DNA from: Actinotalea caeni
GTDB lineage: Bacteria; Actinomycetota; Actinomycetes; Actinomycetales; Beutenbergiaceae
Direction: 5' to 3'
Assembly (NCBI RefSeq): GCF_009733795.1
Contig: NZ_WNXX01000001.1
Span: 124,001 to 188,000 of the forward strand
DNA: 64,000 nt
Shown here: one piece after another, positions 1 to 14,426 of the stretch
Layout: each line of letters opens with the position of its first letter
Position numbering within the stretch: position 1 is the stretch's first letter
Made by a program: the position numbers and the translations under genes
Notes under the pieces: model-generated
The model's database searches: none
Told to the model about the DNA's origin: nothing
Seen by the model: only the letters and a program-made list of their open reading frames with translations

Positions 1-56
1 GCACCGGACGGCGAGCGGGCAGCTCACGCTCCCTCCACTTGAGGAAGCCCTTCGGG

Positions 57-64
<8 letters not shown>
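1..64 (-). CDS. gltD: glutamate synthase small subunit, N-terminal 21 residues only
   Basis: The first 64 bases read on the minus strand as an ATG start followed by [20 protein letters not shown], the typical N-terminus of the NADPH-dependent small subunit of glutamate synthase. The gene leaves the window at base 1. Its start lies inside the end of gltB (8-nt overlap), so the two subunits are translationally coupled. The small subunit supplies electrons from NADPH through FAD to the large subunit. Only the start is visible, so nothing can be said of its cofactor sites. Confidence 0.85.
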
Positions 65-4688
<4,624 letters not shown>

Positions 4689-4796
4689 CGGGTCGTCCTC
4701 TCGCCGCGGCGAGTCGCCGCGGCCGTAGTGCTGGCGAGGGACATCGTCGGCCCGGGTGCGGGTCAGGATAGCGACCCGTGCGTCCGAGCCTCGTGA
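4689..4796 (-). promoter_or_regulatory. gltB leader: candidate -10 and a 19-nt palindrome by the ribosome site
   Basis: The 108-nt gap between lgt and gltB holds a TATCCT hexamer (bases 4770-4765, minus strand) that could be a -10 element. Just before the gltB ribosome site lies the odd palindrome CCGCGGCGACTCGCCGCGG (4704-4722), able to form a 9-bp stem. The Shine-Dalgarno GAGAGGA starts 2 nt after it, so the hairpin could limit translation. Assignment is by inspection only. Confidence 0.35.
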
Positions 4797-5801
4797 TCAG
4801 TCCGTGGAGCGGGACTCCTCGGTCGAGGAGCCCGCGGGGGAAGACGTCTCACGCTCGGTCGTTCCGTCGGGGTGAGCCGGGTGGTCGTCCGGCTCCGCAT
4901 CCTCCAGCGACTCCTCGGCGGAACCGCCGTCCTCGTCCTGCTCGTCCTCACCGGCCGGTTCGCGGCCGGGCAGCCAGATCGGGTCGTCGCGGTGCTTGGT
5001 GCGGCGGCCGACGACGACGAACGCGGCGAGCGCGAGCAGCAGCACGATGATCGACGTCCAGACGTTCAGACGCAAGCCGAGCACCATCTCGGCCTCGTCG
5101 ATGCGCAGCATCTCGATCCACACGCGACCCAGCGTGTAGAGCGCCACGTAGAGCCAGAACACGCGTCCGTGACGCAGCTTCAGGCGCCGGTCGAGGTAGA
5201 CCAGCAGCGCGGCCATCGCGAGGTTCCACACGAGCTCGTAGAGGAAGGTCGGGTGGAACAGCGTGCCGTCGGGGTAGTCGAGCCCCTGGCTGCGCAGGTG
5301 GGCCTGGTCGATCTGCAGGCCCCACGGGAGGGTCGTCGGGGAGCCGAAGAGCTCCTGGTTGAAGTAGTTGCCGAGCCGCCCGATCGCCTGCGCGACCAGC
5401 AGCGCGGGCGCCAGCGCGTCGGCGAACGGGGCCATCCGGACACCCGCGCGACGCAACGCGATCCAGGCGCCGAGCGCGCCGGCGGGGATCGCGCCCCAGA
5501 TGCCGAGGCCGCCCTCCCAGATCCGCAGCGCGTAGACGATGTTGCCGTCCGGGCCGAAGTAGCGGTCGGGAGAGGACAGCACGTGGTAGATCCGCGCACC
5601 GACGATGCCGAACGGGACCGCCCACATGACGGCGTCGAGCACGACGCCCTCAGGACCGCCGCGTGCGCGGTAGCGACGGATCGAGATCCAGGCGGCGACG
5701 ACGATGCCGGCGAGGATCGCGAACGCGTACGCGCGGATGGGCAGCGGCCCCAGGTACCAGGTGCCGACCGGCGGGCTCGGGATCCCGCCCGCCGTGGTCA
5801 T
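4797..5801 (-). CDS. lgt: prolipoprotein diacylglyceryl transferase
   Basis: Inner-membrane enzyme that moves a diacylglyceryl group from phosphatidylglycerol to the lipobox cysteine of prolipoproteins, the first step of lipoprotein maturation. The 334-aa protein starts [11 protein letters not shown] and has the Lgt signature IGRLGNYFNQELFG plus about seven hydrophobic segments. A charged, Glu/Asp-rich cytoplasmic tail of roughly 60 residues follows, as is usual in actinobacteria. Its ATG overlaps the trpA stop (ATGA), so it is translated with the trp genes. Substrates in this window include the FKBP lipoprotein and the ABC binding protein. Confidence 0.95.
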   Translation of the reverse strand: MTTAGGIPSPPVGTWYLGPLPIRAYAFAILAGIVVAAWISIRRYRARGGPEGVVLDAVMWAVPFGIVGARIYHVLSSPDRYFGPDGNIVYALRIWEGGLGIWGAIPAGALGAWIALRRAGVRMAPFADALAPALLVAQAIGRLGNYFNQELFGSPTTLPWGLQIDQAHLRSQGLDYPDGTLFHPTFLYELVWNLAMAALLVYLDRRLKLRHGRVFWLYVALYTLGRVWIEMLRIDEAEMVLGLRLNVWTSIIVLLLALAAFVVVGRRTKHRDDPIWLPGREPAGEDEQDEDGGSAEESLEDAEPDDHPAHPDGTTERETSSPAGSSTEESRSTD

Positions 5802-6600
5802 GCCGCACCCGCTCTCTCGACGCCGGCGCGCAGCCGGCCCACCAGCTCCCCGAGCGCCGCGAGGCCGTCGGGGCCGGGGGCGCTGCCCAGCGCGCGCACC
5901 GCGGCGGAGCCGACGATGACGCCGTCGGCGTAGCCGGCCACCTCGGTCGCGTGCTCGGCGGTCGAGACGCCGATGCCCACGCACACGCGCTCGGCTCCCG
6001 CGGCGCGCGTGCGCGCCACGAGCTCCGCGGCGCGCTCGCCGACCGTGGCGCGCTCCCCCGTGACGCCCATCGTCGAGGCGGCGTAGACGAACCCGCGGCT
6101 CGCGGCCGCGGTCAGCTCCAGCCGCTCGGGTGTCGAGCTCGGAGCGACGAGGAAGACCTTGTCGAGCCCGTGCGCGTCGGCGGCGGCGACCCACTCGCCG
6201 GCCTCGTCGGGGATGAGGTCCGGCGTGATCAGGCCCGCTCCCCCGGCAGCCGCGAGGTCGCGCGCGAAGGTCTCGACGCCGTAGCGCAGCACCGGGTTGT
6301 AGTAGGTCATGACGAGCGTCGCGGCACCGGTCGCGGCGACCTGCTCGACGGCGTGCAGCACGTCTGCGGTGCGGACGCCGCCGTCGAGCGCCGCCTGGGC
6401 GGCGGCCGCGACGACCGGCCCGTCCATGCCCGGGTCGGAGTACGGCAGGCCGAGCTCGACGACGTCGGCACCCGCGGCGACGGCGGTGCGGGCCGCCTCG
6501 ATCGACGTAGCGACATCGGGGTAGCCGACCGGCAGGTAGACGACGAGAGCCGCGCGGCCCTGCGCGCGGGCGTCGTCGATCGCGGCACCCGAGGTGCGGG

Positions 6601-6604
<4 letters not shown>
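5798..6604 (-). CDS. trpA: tryptophan synthase alpha chain
   Basis: The alpha subunit cleaves indole-3-glycerol phosphate to indole and glyceraldehyde 3-phosphate and passes indole to TrpB through a tunnel. The 268-aa TIM barrel starts [17 protein letters not shown]. It shows the catalytic regions [15 protein letters not shown] (Glu and Asp) and [10 protein letters not shown]. It overlaps both neighbours by 4 nt (ATGA with lgt downstream and trpB upstream), so trpC-B-A-lgt is one transcription and translation unit. Confidence 0.97.
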
Positions 6605-7874
<1,270 letters not shown>

Positions 7875-7878
<4 letters not shown>

Positions 7879-8687
7879 GGCCGCACGGCCCGCAGCGCCG
7901 GGTGCGCACCGGCGGCCACCATGTCGGCGGTCGCCGAGCGCGGGTCGCCGGTGGTCACCAGCGCCTCGCCGACCAGGACGGCGTGCGCGCCCCAGCGCGC
8001 GTAGTCGAGCACGTCGTGCGGACCTCGCACGCCGGACTCCGCGACGATCACGACGCCCGGCGGCACCCGCGGCGCGAGCACCGCGAACGTCTCGCGGTCG
8101 ACCTCGAGGGTGTGCAGGTTGCGGGCGTTGATGCCGATGACGGTGGCGCCGGCGTCGACGGCGCGGTCCAGCTCCTCGTCGGTGTGCACCTCGACGAGCG
8201 GCGTCATGCCGAGCGACTGCACGCGGTCCAGCAGCCCGGTCAGCACCGGCTGCTCGAGCGCGGCGACGATGAGCAGCACGATGTCCGCGCCGTGCGCGCG
8301 CGCCTCCCACACCTGGTACGGCGTGACGACGAAGTCCTTGCGGAGCACCGGCACGTCGACGACGGCGCGCACCGCGTCGAGGTCGGCCAGCGAGCCGCCG
8401 AAGCGGCGCTCCTCGGTGAGGACGCTGACGGCGGAGGCCCCGCCGTCGGCGTAGGCGCGCGCGAGCGCGGCCGGGTCGTCGATGTCGGCGAGCGCCCCCT
8501 TCGACGGGCTCGAGCGCTTGACCTCCGCGATCACGGTCACCGCCTCGTCGCTGCGCAGCGCCGACACCGCGTCCTTCGCGGGCGGCCGGTCCGCCGCCAT
8601 GGCCCGCAGATCGGCCAGCGGGAGCGCCGCCTCGCGAGCGGCGAGGTCCTCGCGCACTCCGACGAGGATGTCCTCGAGCACCGTCAT
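7875..8687 (-). CDS. trpC: indole-3-glycerol phosphate synthase
   Basis: Closes the indole ring from carboxyphenylamino-deoxyribulose phosphate, the step before tryptophan synthase. The 270-aa protein has the family N-terminus ([17 protein letters not shown]), the catalytic KRSSPSKG loop and [10 protein letters not shown]. The ATG start is preceded by a weak GGAAGC. It leads trpC-trpB-trpA. No trpD or trpF is in the window, and trpE lies 2 kb upstream beyond three small membrane proteins. Confidence 0.96.
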
Positions 8688-8723
8688 CGAACAGCTTCCG
8701 TCAGGTCCGCCACGCCAGACATG

Positions 8724-9137
8724 CTAGACGGCCGGGCCGAGCACTCCGTACAGGGCCGGGATGTTGCGCAGCACGGTGAACACCACGACGACGACGGCGA
8801 GCGCGACCCACACCCCGACCGGCACCTGCCGCGCGGGTCGGCCGGTCGCGGCGCGCACCAGCCACACCACCCACAGCACGGCGGCGACCGGCATGGCGAC
8901 GGTCAGCAGCGGGTTCATCGCCCAGGCGCCGGCGAGATCGCCGGTCGCGAGGTCGTGGGCGGCCCGCAGGCCGCCGCAGCCGGCGCACGGCATCCCGGTC
9001 AGCGCCAGCACGGGGCACAGCGGGTAGCCGCCCTCGTGCGGGTCGCGGAGGGCGACGAGGAGGGTCGCAGCGGCGACCACCGCACCCAGGACGACGGGCG
9101 TGCGCACGTCGCGGCGGGTCCGGGTCGCGGCGGTCAT
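8724..9137 (-). CDS. DUF2752 small membrane protein
   Basis: A 137-aa protein with about three hydrophobic helices. The family motif CPVLALTGMPCAGCGGLRA carries a Cys-rich loop between helices, diagnostic of DUF2752. Function is unknown. In actinobacteria it often lies in the trp region. Its ATG overlaps the stop of the upstream gene (ATGA), and it ends 36 nt before trpC, so it is probably co-transcribed with the trp genes. Confidence 0.85.
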   Translation of the reverse strand: MTAATRTRRDVRTPVVLGAVVAAATLLVALRDPHEGGYPLCPVLALTGMPCAGCGGLRAAHDLATGDLAGAWAMNPLLTVAMPVAAVLWVVWLVRAATGRPARQVPVGVWVALAVVVVVFTVLRNIPALYGVLGPAV

Positions 9138-9730
9138 CCCGTGAGGATCGAGGAGAGGTAGCCCAGCGTGCTCAGCGAGCTGAGGGCTGCCCCGACCGCG
9201 CCGAGCACGATCCCCGCGGTCGCGACCCCGCGGTTGTCGGCGGTGCCGGCGTCGGCCGCCTTGCGGCCCTGCACGCCCATGAGGATCGCGCCGACGCCCA
9301 GGGCGAGCGACAGCAGCGAGCCCACGCAGAAGACGATGCTGAGGATGCCCATGACGAGAGCACCCGTGCCCTTGCCGTTGTCACGGCTGCTGTACCCCCA
9401 GCCCGCGTAGCCGGGGGCGCCCGGGTAGCCGCCGGTGGACGCGTAGGGGCCGTAGCCCGCGGGCGGTCCTGCCGTCCCGGCAGGCCCCGCGGGTCCGCCG
9501 TAGCTCGAGCCGGGCGGGCCGTAGACCGGTGACGCGGCCGGGCCCGTGGGGGCGGGCGGCGTGCCGTAGGCCGGGCGGTCCTGGGGCGGGGTGCCGTAGG
9601 ACGGCGTCTGCCACGGCTGCCCGGCTGCGGGCGCCGGGGGCACCGGCGGGACCGCGGGCTGCTCCGGCTCCGGCTCGTCCCCGTAGGGGTTCACGCCGCT
9701 GCTGGGCGGCGGGGCGGGCGGGTAGGACAC
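9134..9730 (-). CDS. DUF4190 membrane protein with Pro/Gly/Tyr-rich N-terminus
   Basis: The start is taken as GTG at 9730, giving MSYPPAPPPSSGVNP, because GAGGAAG sits in front of it. That makes a 198-aa protein. About the first 110 residues are proline-, glycine- and tyrosine-rich and probably disordered. Two hydrophobic helices follow (GTGALVMGILSIVFCVGSLL and AGIVLGAVGAALSSLSTL), the DUF4190 arrangement. Function is unknown. It sits 7 nt downstream of the HGxxPAAW gene. Confidence 0.8.
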   Translation of the reverse strand: MSYPPAPPPSSGVNPYGDEPEPEQPAVPPVPPAPAAGQPWQTPSYGTPPQDRPAYGTPPAPTGPAASPVYGPPGSSYGGPAGPAGTAGPPAGYGPYASTGGYPGAPGYAGWGYSSRDNGKGTGALVMGILSIVFCVGSLLSLALGVGAILMGVQGRKAADAGTADNRGVATAGIVLGAVGAALSSLSTLGYLSSILTG

Positions 9731-9737
9731 GGCTTCC

Positions 9738-10034
9738 TCAGGCGACGACGTCGCCGTTCTTCGTGACCCGGGGCTGGCCGTGGCCCATCGCGCGCAGGAT
9801 CGCACCGAGCGCGAGGCCGAGCACGGTCACCACGACACCGGCGACGATCACGGGCGTGCTCGGGATGATCATGCCGATGGCGACGATCGTCGCGCCCAGC
9901 GCGCAGACGTACATGAGGGTCCAGCCGGCCACCGTCTTGCCCTCGTTCGCGTGCGGGGCCGCGTCCGGAAGCACGACCGGCTCCTCGACGGGCTCCGACC
10001 CCACCTGACGCACGATGATGCTCTGCTGCTCCAC
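9738..10034 (-). CDS. HGxxPAAW family small membrane protein
   Basis: About 98 aa with the motif HANEGKTVAGWT, the actinobacterial HGxxPAAW signature in a variant form, followed by two transmembrane helices and a short basic tail. The start is set at the second GTG (10034) because TAGGCT lies exactly 6 nt before it, the leaderless spacing seen across this window. An upstream in-frame GTG at 10040 would leave no spacer. Function is unknown; the gene is normally next to trpC. Confidence 0.78.
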   Translation of the reverse strand: MEQQSIIVRQVGSEPVEEPVVLPDAAPHANEGKTVAGWTLMYVCALGATIVAIGMIIPSTPVIVAGVVVTVLGLALGAILRAMGHGQPRVTKNGDVVA

Positions 10035-10069
10035 GGCCACAGCCTAGGGCACGCGCGGCGCCGGGCGCG

Positions 10070-10678
10070 TCATGACGCCGACGGGTCGTCGCCGCGCGAC
10101 AGCGCGTCCCAGTCGTCCATCGCGCGGGTGCGCGGCGTCCCCGCGGTGGTGGCGTCGGGGCTGGTCGACGGCGCCGCGGCGGCGGTCTCGTACCGGCGCC
10201 CCACGCGCTGCCACGACCCCGCGAGCCACGGCAGCGCTGCGCCGACGAGCACGGCGAGGACCGCGACGGCGAGCGCGAGCGTGGGCCACGCCGTCACCTG
10301 TGGCTCACCGACCAGCTCGGTCGCGCCGCTCACGGCGCCCGCGGCCTGCCGCAGCGCGGGCTCGGGGTCGGCGAGGAACGCGGCCGCGGAGGCCGCCGCG
10401 AGCGCGCCGCCCAGCACGACCCCGAGCACCGCGAGCACGCGCGTGACACGCCCGGACAGCGCGAGCACGAGCCCCGCGACGAGCACGACGAGCGCCGCGC
10501 TCGCCACGCCCGGCGCGGCGTCGGCACCGTTGACGGCGACGGCGGCGCTCCCGACGGTCGTCGGCGTCTCGGCCCTCGCCCAGGCCGGCAGCGCGGTGCC
10601 GAACAGCGCCAGCCCGAGCACGGCCACGAGGGCGACGGCCGCGCCTCGACCCAGCCGACCCCGCCGACGGGCGCTCAT
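10070..10678 (-). CDS. Trp biosynthesis-associated membrane protein (TIGR02234)
   Basis: A 202-aa protein with an N-terminal basic stretch ([15 protein letters not shown]), four predicted hydrophobic helices and a hydrophilic C-terminal tail. This layout and the position directly after trpE match the TIGR02234 family. Its ATG overlaps the trpE stop by 4 nt, so it is made with TrpE. The biochemical role is not known. Confidence 0.85.
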   Translation of the reverse strand: MSARRRGRLGRGAAVALVAVLGLALFGTALPAWARAETPTTVGSAAVAVNGADAAPGVASAALVVLVAGLVLALSGRVTRVLAVLGVVLGGALAAASAAAFLADPEPALRQAAGAVSGATELVGEPQVTAWPTLALAVAVLAVLVGAALPWLAGSWQRVGRRYETAAAAPSTSPDATTAGTPRTRAMDDWDALSRGDDPSAS

Positions 10679-12264
10679 CGTCGCGCTGCCGCGGGGTCGG
10701 TGAGGGTGGCGGCGACCTGGATCGCCCGGACGACCGCGGCCGCCTTGTTGCGGGTCTCGACGTACTCGGTCTCGGGGTCGGAGTCGGCGACGAGGCCCGC
10801 GCCGGCCTGCACGGTCGCGCGGCCGTCCGCGACGACCGCGGTGCGGATCGCGATCGCGGTGTCCATGTCGCCCGCCAGGTCGAAGTAGCCGACGACACCG
10901 CCGTAGACGCCGCGCCGGGCGGGCTCCAGCTCGTCGATCAGCGCGATCGCGCGCGGCTTGGGCGCGCCCGAGAGCGTGCCCGCGGGGAAGGTCGACGTCA
11001 GCACCTGCAACGCGGTCGCGTCGGGCCGCAGCTCGCCGGCGACGGTCGAGGACATGTGCATGATGTGGCTGAACCGCTTGATCTCCATGAACTCGACGAC
11101 CGCCACGGTGCCGGGCACGCACACGCGGCCCAGGTCGTTGCGCGCGAGGTCGACGAGCATGAGGTGCTCGGCGCGCTCCTTGGGGTCGGCGAGCAGCTCC
11201 TCGGCGAGCTCCTTGTCGTGCGCCGGGGTGTCGCCTCGTGGGCGCGAGCCCGCGATCGGGAAGCTCGTCACCTGCCGGCCCGCGACCTTGACGAGGGTCT
11301 CCGGGCTGGAGCCGACGACGTGGAACTCACCGCGCTCCCCCGGCTCCCCCGGCCGCTCGTGCCGCTCGTGGCCGGGCAGGTGCAGCAGGTACATGTAGGG
11401 GCTGGGGTTGATCGTGCGGAGCACCCGGTAGACGTCCAGCGGGTCGGCCGGGCAGTCGAGGTCGAGCCGCTGGCTGAGCACGACCTGGAACACCTCGCCG
11501 TCGACGATCGCCTGCTTGGCGGCGCGCACCGCGTCGGTGAACTCCAGGTGCGCGGTGCGCTGCTTGACGTCGGGTGCGGGCGCGCCGCCGTCGAGCGCAC
11601 CGAGCGTCGGCGGCTCGGGGCGGACGAGCCGCTCGACCATCGCGTCGAGGCGCGCGACGGCGTCCGCGTGCGCCTCGTCGACGCCGTCGTCGGTGTCGTT
11701 GCCGTTGATCGCGTTGGCGATCAGCCAGATCGACCCGTCGCGGTGGTCGACGGCGACCATGTCGCCGATCAGCACGAGGCTGACGTCGGGCTGGTCGTGC
11801 TCGGCAGGCGCCCGGCGCGGCAGCGTCGGCTCCCAGTGGTGGATGACGTCCCAGCCGAGCGAGCCGACGAAGCCGCTGGTCAGCGGGGGCAGCCCGGGGA
11901 CCGGCTCGGTGTGCAGCGCCGCGAGCGAGGCACCCAGGACCTCGAGCACGTCGCCCTCGCGCGGCAGCGACACCGGCACGTCGCCCCACCAGGAGGCCGA
12001 GCCGTCGGGCGCCGACGTCAGCGCCGCCCGCGCCGAGACGCCGACGAAGGACCACTGGCCCCAGGTGCCGTCGGACTCGGCCGACTCCAGCACGAACGTG
12101 CCCAGCCGCCCCTGCGCGAGACGCCGGTACAGACCGACAGGGGTGACGTCGTCGGCCAGCAGCCGGCGCACGACCGGGACGACGCGCCGCTCGCGCGCCA
12201 GCGCGCGGAACGTGGGCAGGTCGGGCCAGGTCGCGCCCCACTCCGGGCGCACCGGGGCGGTCAC
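10675..12264 (-). CDS. trpE: anthranilate synthase component I
   Basis: Makes anthranilate from chorismate and ammonia, the committed step to tryptophan. The GTG start at 12264 overlaps the hisI stop and gives 529 aa ([17 protein letters not shown]). The chorismate-binding domain is clear: [23 protein letters not shown], and [19 protein letters not shown] near the C-terminus. The N-terminal region should hold the tryptophan feedback site (LLESAES-like, here [16 protein letters not shown]). A short Glu/Gly/Arg-rich loop interrupts the region before GSSPE. The glutaminase partner TrpG is not in the window. Confidence 0.96.
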   Translation of the reverse strand: MTAPVRPEWGATWPDLPTFRALARERRVVPVVRRLLADDVTPVGLYRRLAQGRLGTFVLESAESDGTWGQWSFVGVSARAALTSAPDGSASWWGDVPVSLPREGDVLEVLGASLAALHTEPVPGLPPLTSGFVGSLGWDVIHHWEPTLPRRAPAEHDQPDVSLVLIGDMVAVDHRDGSIWLIANAINGNDTDDGVDEAHADAVARLDAMVERLVRPEPPTLGALDGGAPAPDVKQRTAHLEFTDAVRAAKQAIVDGEVFQVVLSQRLDLDCPADPLDVYRVLRTINPSPYMYLLHLPGHERHERPGEPGERGEFHVVGSSPETLVKVAGRQVTSFPIAGSRPRGDTPAHDKELAEELLADPKERAEHLMLVDLARNDLGRVCVPGTVAVVEFMEIKRFSHIMHMSSTVAGELRPDATALQVLTSTFPAGTLSGAPKPRAIALIDELEPARRGVYGGVVGYFDLAGDMDTAIAIRTAVVADGRATVQAGAGLVADSDPETEYVETRNKAAAVVRAIQVAATLTDPAAARR

Positions 12265-12623
12265 GACGCCTGCCCGCTCACGACCGCGGGCAGCGGGCCG
12301 CCCGCGTCGAAGCACGAGCGGGTGCCGGTGTGGCACGCCGGCCCGACCTGCTCGACGCGCACGAGCAGCGCGTCGCCGTCGCAGTCGAGCTCGACGCCGC
12401 GCACCAGCTGGATGTGCCCGGAGGTGTCGCCCTTGCGCCAGTACTCCTGGCGCGAGCGCGACCAGAAGGTCACGCGGCCGGTCGTCAGCGTGCGGTGCAG
12501 GGCCTCGTCGTCCATCCAGCCCACCATGAGCACCCGGTCGTCGCGGTCGTCCTGGACGACGGCGCAGACCAGGCCGGCGGCGTCGCGGCGGAGGCGGTCG
12601 GCGATCGCGGGGTCGAGCGGCAC
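12261..12623 (-). CDS. hisI: phosphoribosyl-AMP cyclohydrolase
   Basis: Opens the purine ring of phosphoribosyl-AMP in histidine synthesis. It is the stand-alone 120-aa form without the HisE domain. Zinc and magnesium ligands are seen in [12 protein letters not shown] and CHTGTRSCF. The GTG start is preceded by CAGGAT 7 nt upstream, a possible leaderless -10. It heads the hisI-trpE unit, tying histidine and tryptophan synthesis as in many actinobacteria; hisF lies 4 kb away on the same strand. Confidence 0.95.
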   Translation of the reverse strand: MPLDPAIADRLRRDAAGLVCAVVQDDRDDRVLMVGWMDDEALHRTLTTGRVTFWSRSRQEYWRKGDTSGHIQLVRGVELDCDGDALLVRVEQVGPACHTGTRSCFDAGGPLPAVVSGQAS

Positions 12624-12653
12624 GCGGACGATCCTGCCACGACCGGCGCACCC

Positions 12654-14426
12654 TCAGCCGCTCTGCACCACCCAGGAGGCGTGCAGCCGCGCGTACCGAC
12701 CGCCGGCCGCCACCAGCTCGGCGTGCGACCCGACCTCGACCACCCGACCGGCGTCGACGACGACGACCATGTCGGCGGCCTCCGCCGTCGAGAGCCGGTG
12801 CGCGATGGCGATCGACGTCCGGCCCTCGGTGAGCCCGGTCAGGGCCCGGTTGATCCGCGACTCGGTCGCGGGGTCGACGGCGGAGGTGGCCTCGTCGAGG
12901 ACGAGCACGTCGGCGTTCGCCAGGTAGGCGCGCACGATCGCGACCAGCTGCCGCTCCCCCGCCGACAGCGACTCGCCGCGCTGCCCGACGTCGGTGTCCA
13001 TGCCCTCGGGCAGCGTCGCGAGCCAGTCGAGCAGGCCGAGCTCGGCGAACGCCTGCTCGACCCGCTCGCGCGGGTGGGGGTGGCGGCCGTAGGCGACGTT
13101 CGAGGCGATCGTCCCGGTGAACAGGAAGCCCTCCTGCGGGACGACGACGACGCGCTCGCGCAGGTCCTCCAGGGCGGCCTCGCGCACGTCGACGCCGTTG
13201 ATGCGCACGGTGCCGCGGACGGGGTCGGCGAACCGCGTCACCAGGCGCGCGAGCGTCGTCTTGCCGGAGCCGGTCTCGCCGACGATCGCGACCCGGCAGC
13301 CGGCCGGCACGTCGAGCGTGACGTCGGTGAGCACGGGCGGGCCGCCCGGGTAGGCGAAGTGCACGTGCTCGAGCGCGATCGACGCCGGGCCGCGAGGGCC
13401 GAGGTCGCGCGGCTCGGCCGGGTCGGCGATGTCGACCGGCGTGTGCACGACCGAGATCACCCGCCGCCAGCCGGCGATCGCGTTCTGCATCTCGTTGAGC
13501 ACCTCGGTCGCCGCCTGCACCGGTCCGGTGAACAGCTGCACGAGGAAGATGAACGCGAGGAGCCCGCCGACCGAGATCTGCCCGGCGAGCCCCAGGAAGG
13601 TGCCGACCGTGATGACCGCGGCGAGCGCGGTGCCGGCGAGCAGCACACCGGTCGCGAACGCGGCCGAGGCGAGCGTCTGGGCGCGCACGCCGGCGTCGCG
13701 GTGCTCACGGATCGCGGTGTGGATGCGCCGCAGCACGCGCTGCCCGGAGCCGTAGGCGCGGATGGTCTGCGCGCCGACGACCGCCTCGGAGATCGCCGCG
13801 AGCATCGCACCGACGCGGGCGCGCACCTCCCCGTAGGCGCCGTTGAGCATGCGCTGGATGCGCGGTGCCAGCACCATCATCGGCGCGAGCACGACCCAGA
13901 CGACGAGCGTGAGCTGCCAGGAGTAGAACAGCATCGCGACCGTGGCGCCGAGGATCTGCAGCGTCGACAGGATCAGCATGATCCCGCCCCACTGCACGAA
14001 CATCGAGATCGTGTCGACGTCGCTGGTCACGCGCGAGACGAGCGACCCGCGGCGCTCGGTGTTCTGGGTGAGCACCGACAGGTCGTGCACGTGCCGGAAG
14101 GCGCGGATGCGCAGCTGCGCGAGACCGGCCTCGGTCGCGCTGAACAGTCGCACGTTGACCCACGCGCTGGCGACCGACGTCACCAGCAGCACGCCGGCGG
14201 CGATGCCGCACATCCGGACGACGAGGTCGATGTCGACGCCGCCCACGAGCCCGCGGTCGGTCGCCTGCTGCACGGTGAACGGGACGACGAGCCGTCCGAG
14301 GGTCGCGACCACGGCCAGCGCGAGCGTGACGCCGAAGCCGCGCCGGATCGCCGGCGACAGCCGCAGCCCCTCCCGCAGCGTGCCGAGGACGCCGAGGTCG
14401 GAGGTGGACTCGATGCGCGCGCTCAT
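12654..14426 (-). CDS. ABC exporter half-transporter, consensus catalytic subunit
   Basis: A 590-aa type-IV ABC exporter half with six transmembrane helices then an ATPase domain. Walker A is GETGSGKTT and Walker B is VLVLDEATS, with the catalytic glutamate intact. Its own signature motif is the variant LSAGE. The partner upstream (ATGA overlap) has the reverse pattern, so the two should form a TM287/288- or TmrAB-like heterodimer with one working and one degenerate ATP site. The substrate cannot be read; such pairs export drugs, lipids or peptides. Confidence 0.9.
   Translation of the reverse strand: MSARIESTSDLGVLGTLREGLRLSPAIRRGFGVTLALAVVATLGRLVVPFTVQQATDRGLVGGVDIDLVVRMCGIAAGVLLVTSVASAWVNVRLFSATEAGLAQLRIRAFRHVHDLSVLTQNTERRGSLVSRVTSDVDTISMFVQWGGIMLILSTLQILGATVAMLFYSWQLTLVVWVVLAPMMVLAPRIQRMLNGAYGEVRARVGAMLAAISEAVVGAQTIRAYGSGQRVLRRIHTAIREHRDAGVRAQTLASAAFATGVLLAGTALAAVITVGTFLGLAGQISVGGLLAFIFLVQLFTGPVQAATEVLNEMQNAIAGWRRVISVVHTPVDIADPAEPRDLGPRGPASIALEHVHFAYPGGPPVLTDVTLDVPAGCRVAIVGETGSGKTTLARLVTRFADPVRGTVRINGVDVREAALEDLRERVVVVPQEGFLFTGTIASNVAYGRHPHPRERVEQAFAELGLLDWLATLPEGMDTDVGQRGESLSAGERQLVAIVRAYLANADVLVLDEATSAVDPATESRINRALTGLTEGRTSIAIAHRLSTAEAADMVVVVDAGRVVEVGSHAELVAAGGRYARLHASWVVQSG

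Noticed and set aside
10040-12264. Trp attenuator or T-box before trpE
   Set aside because: trpE overlaps hisI and has no leader; no run of Trp codons or T-box-like sequence was found upstream of hisI.
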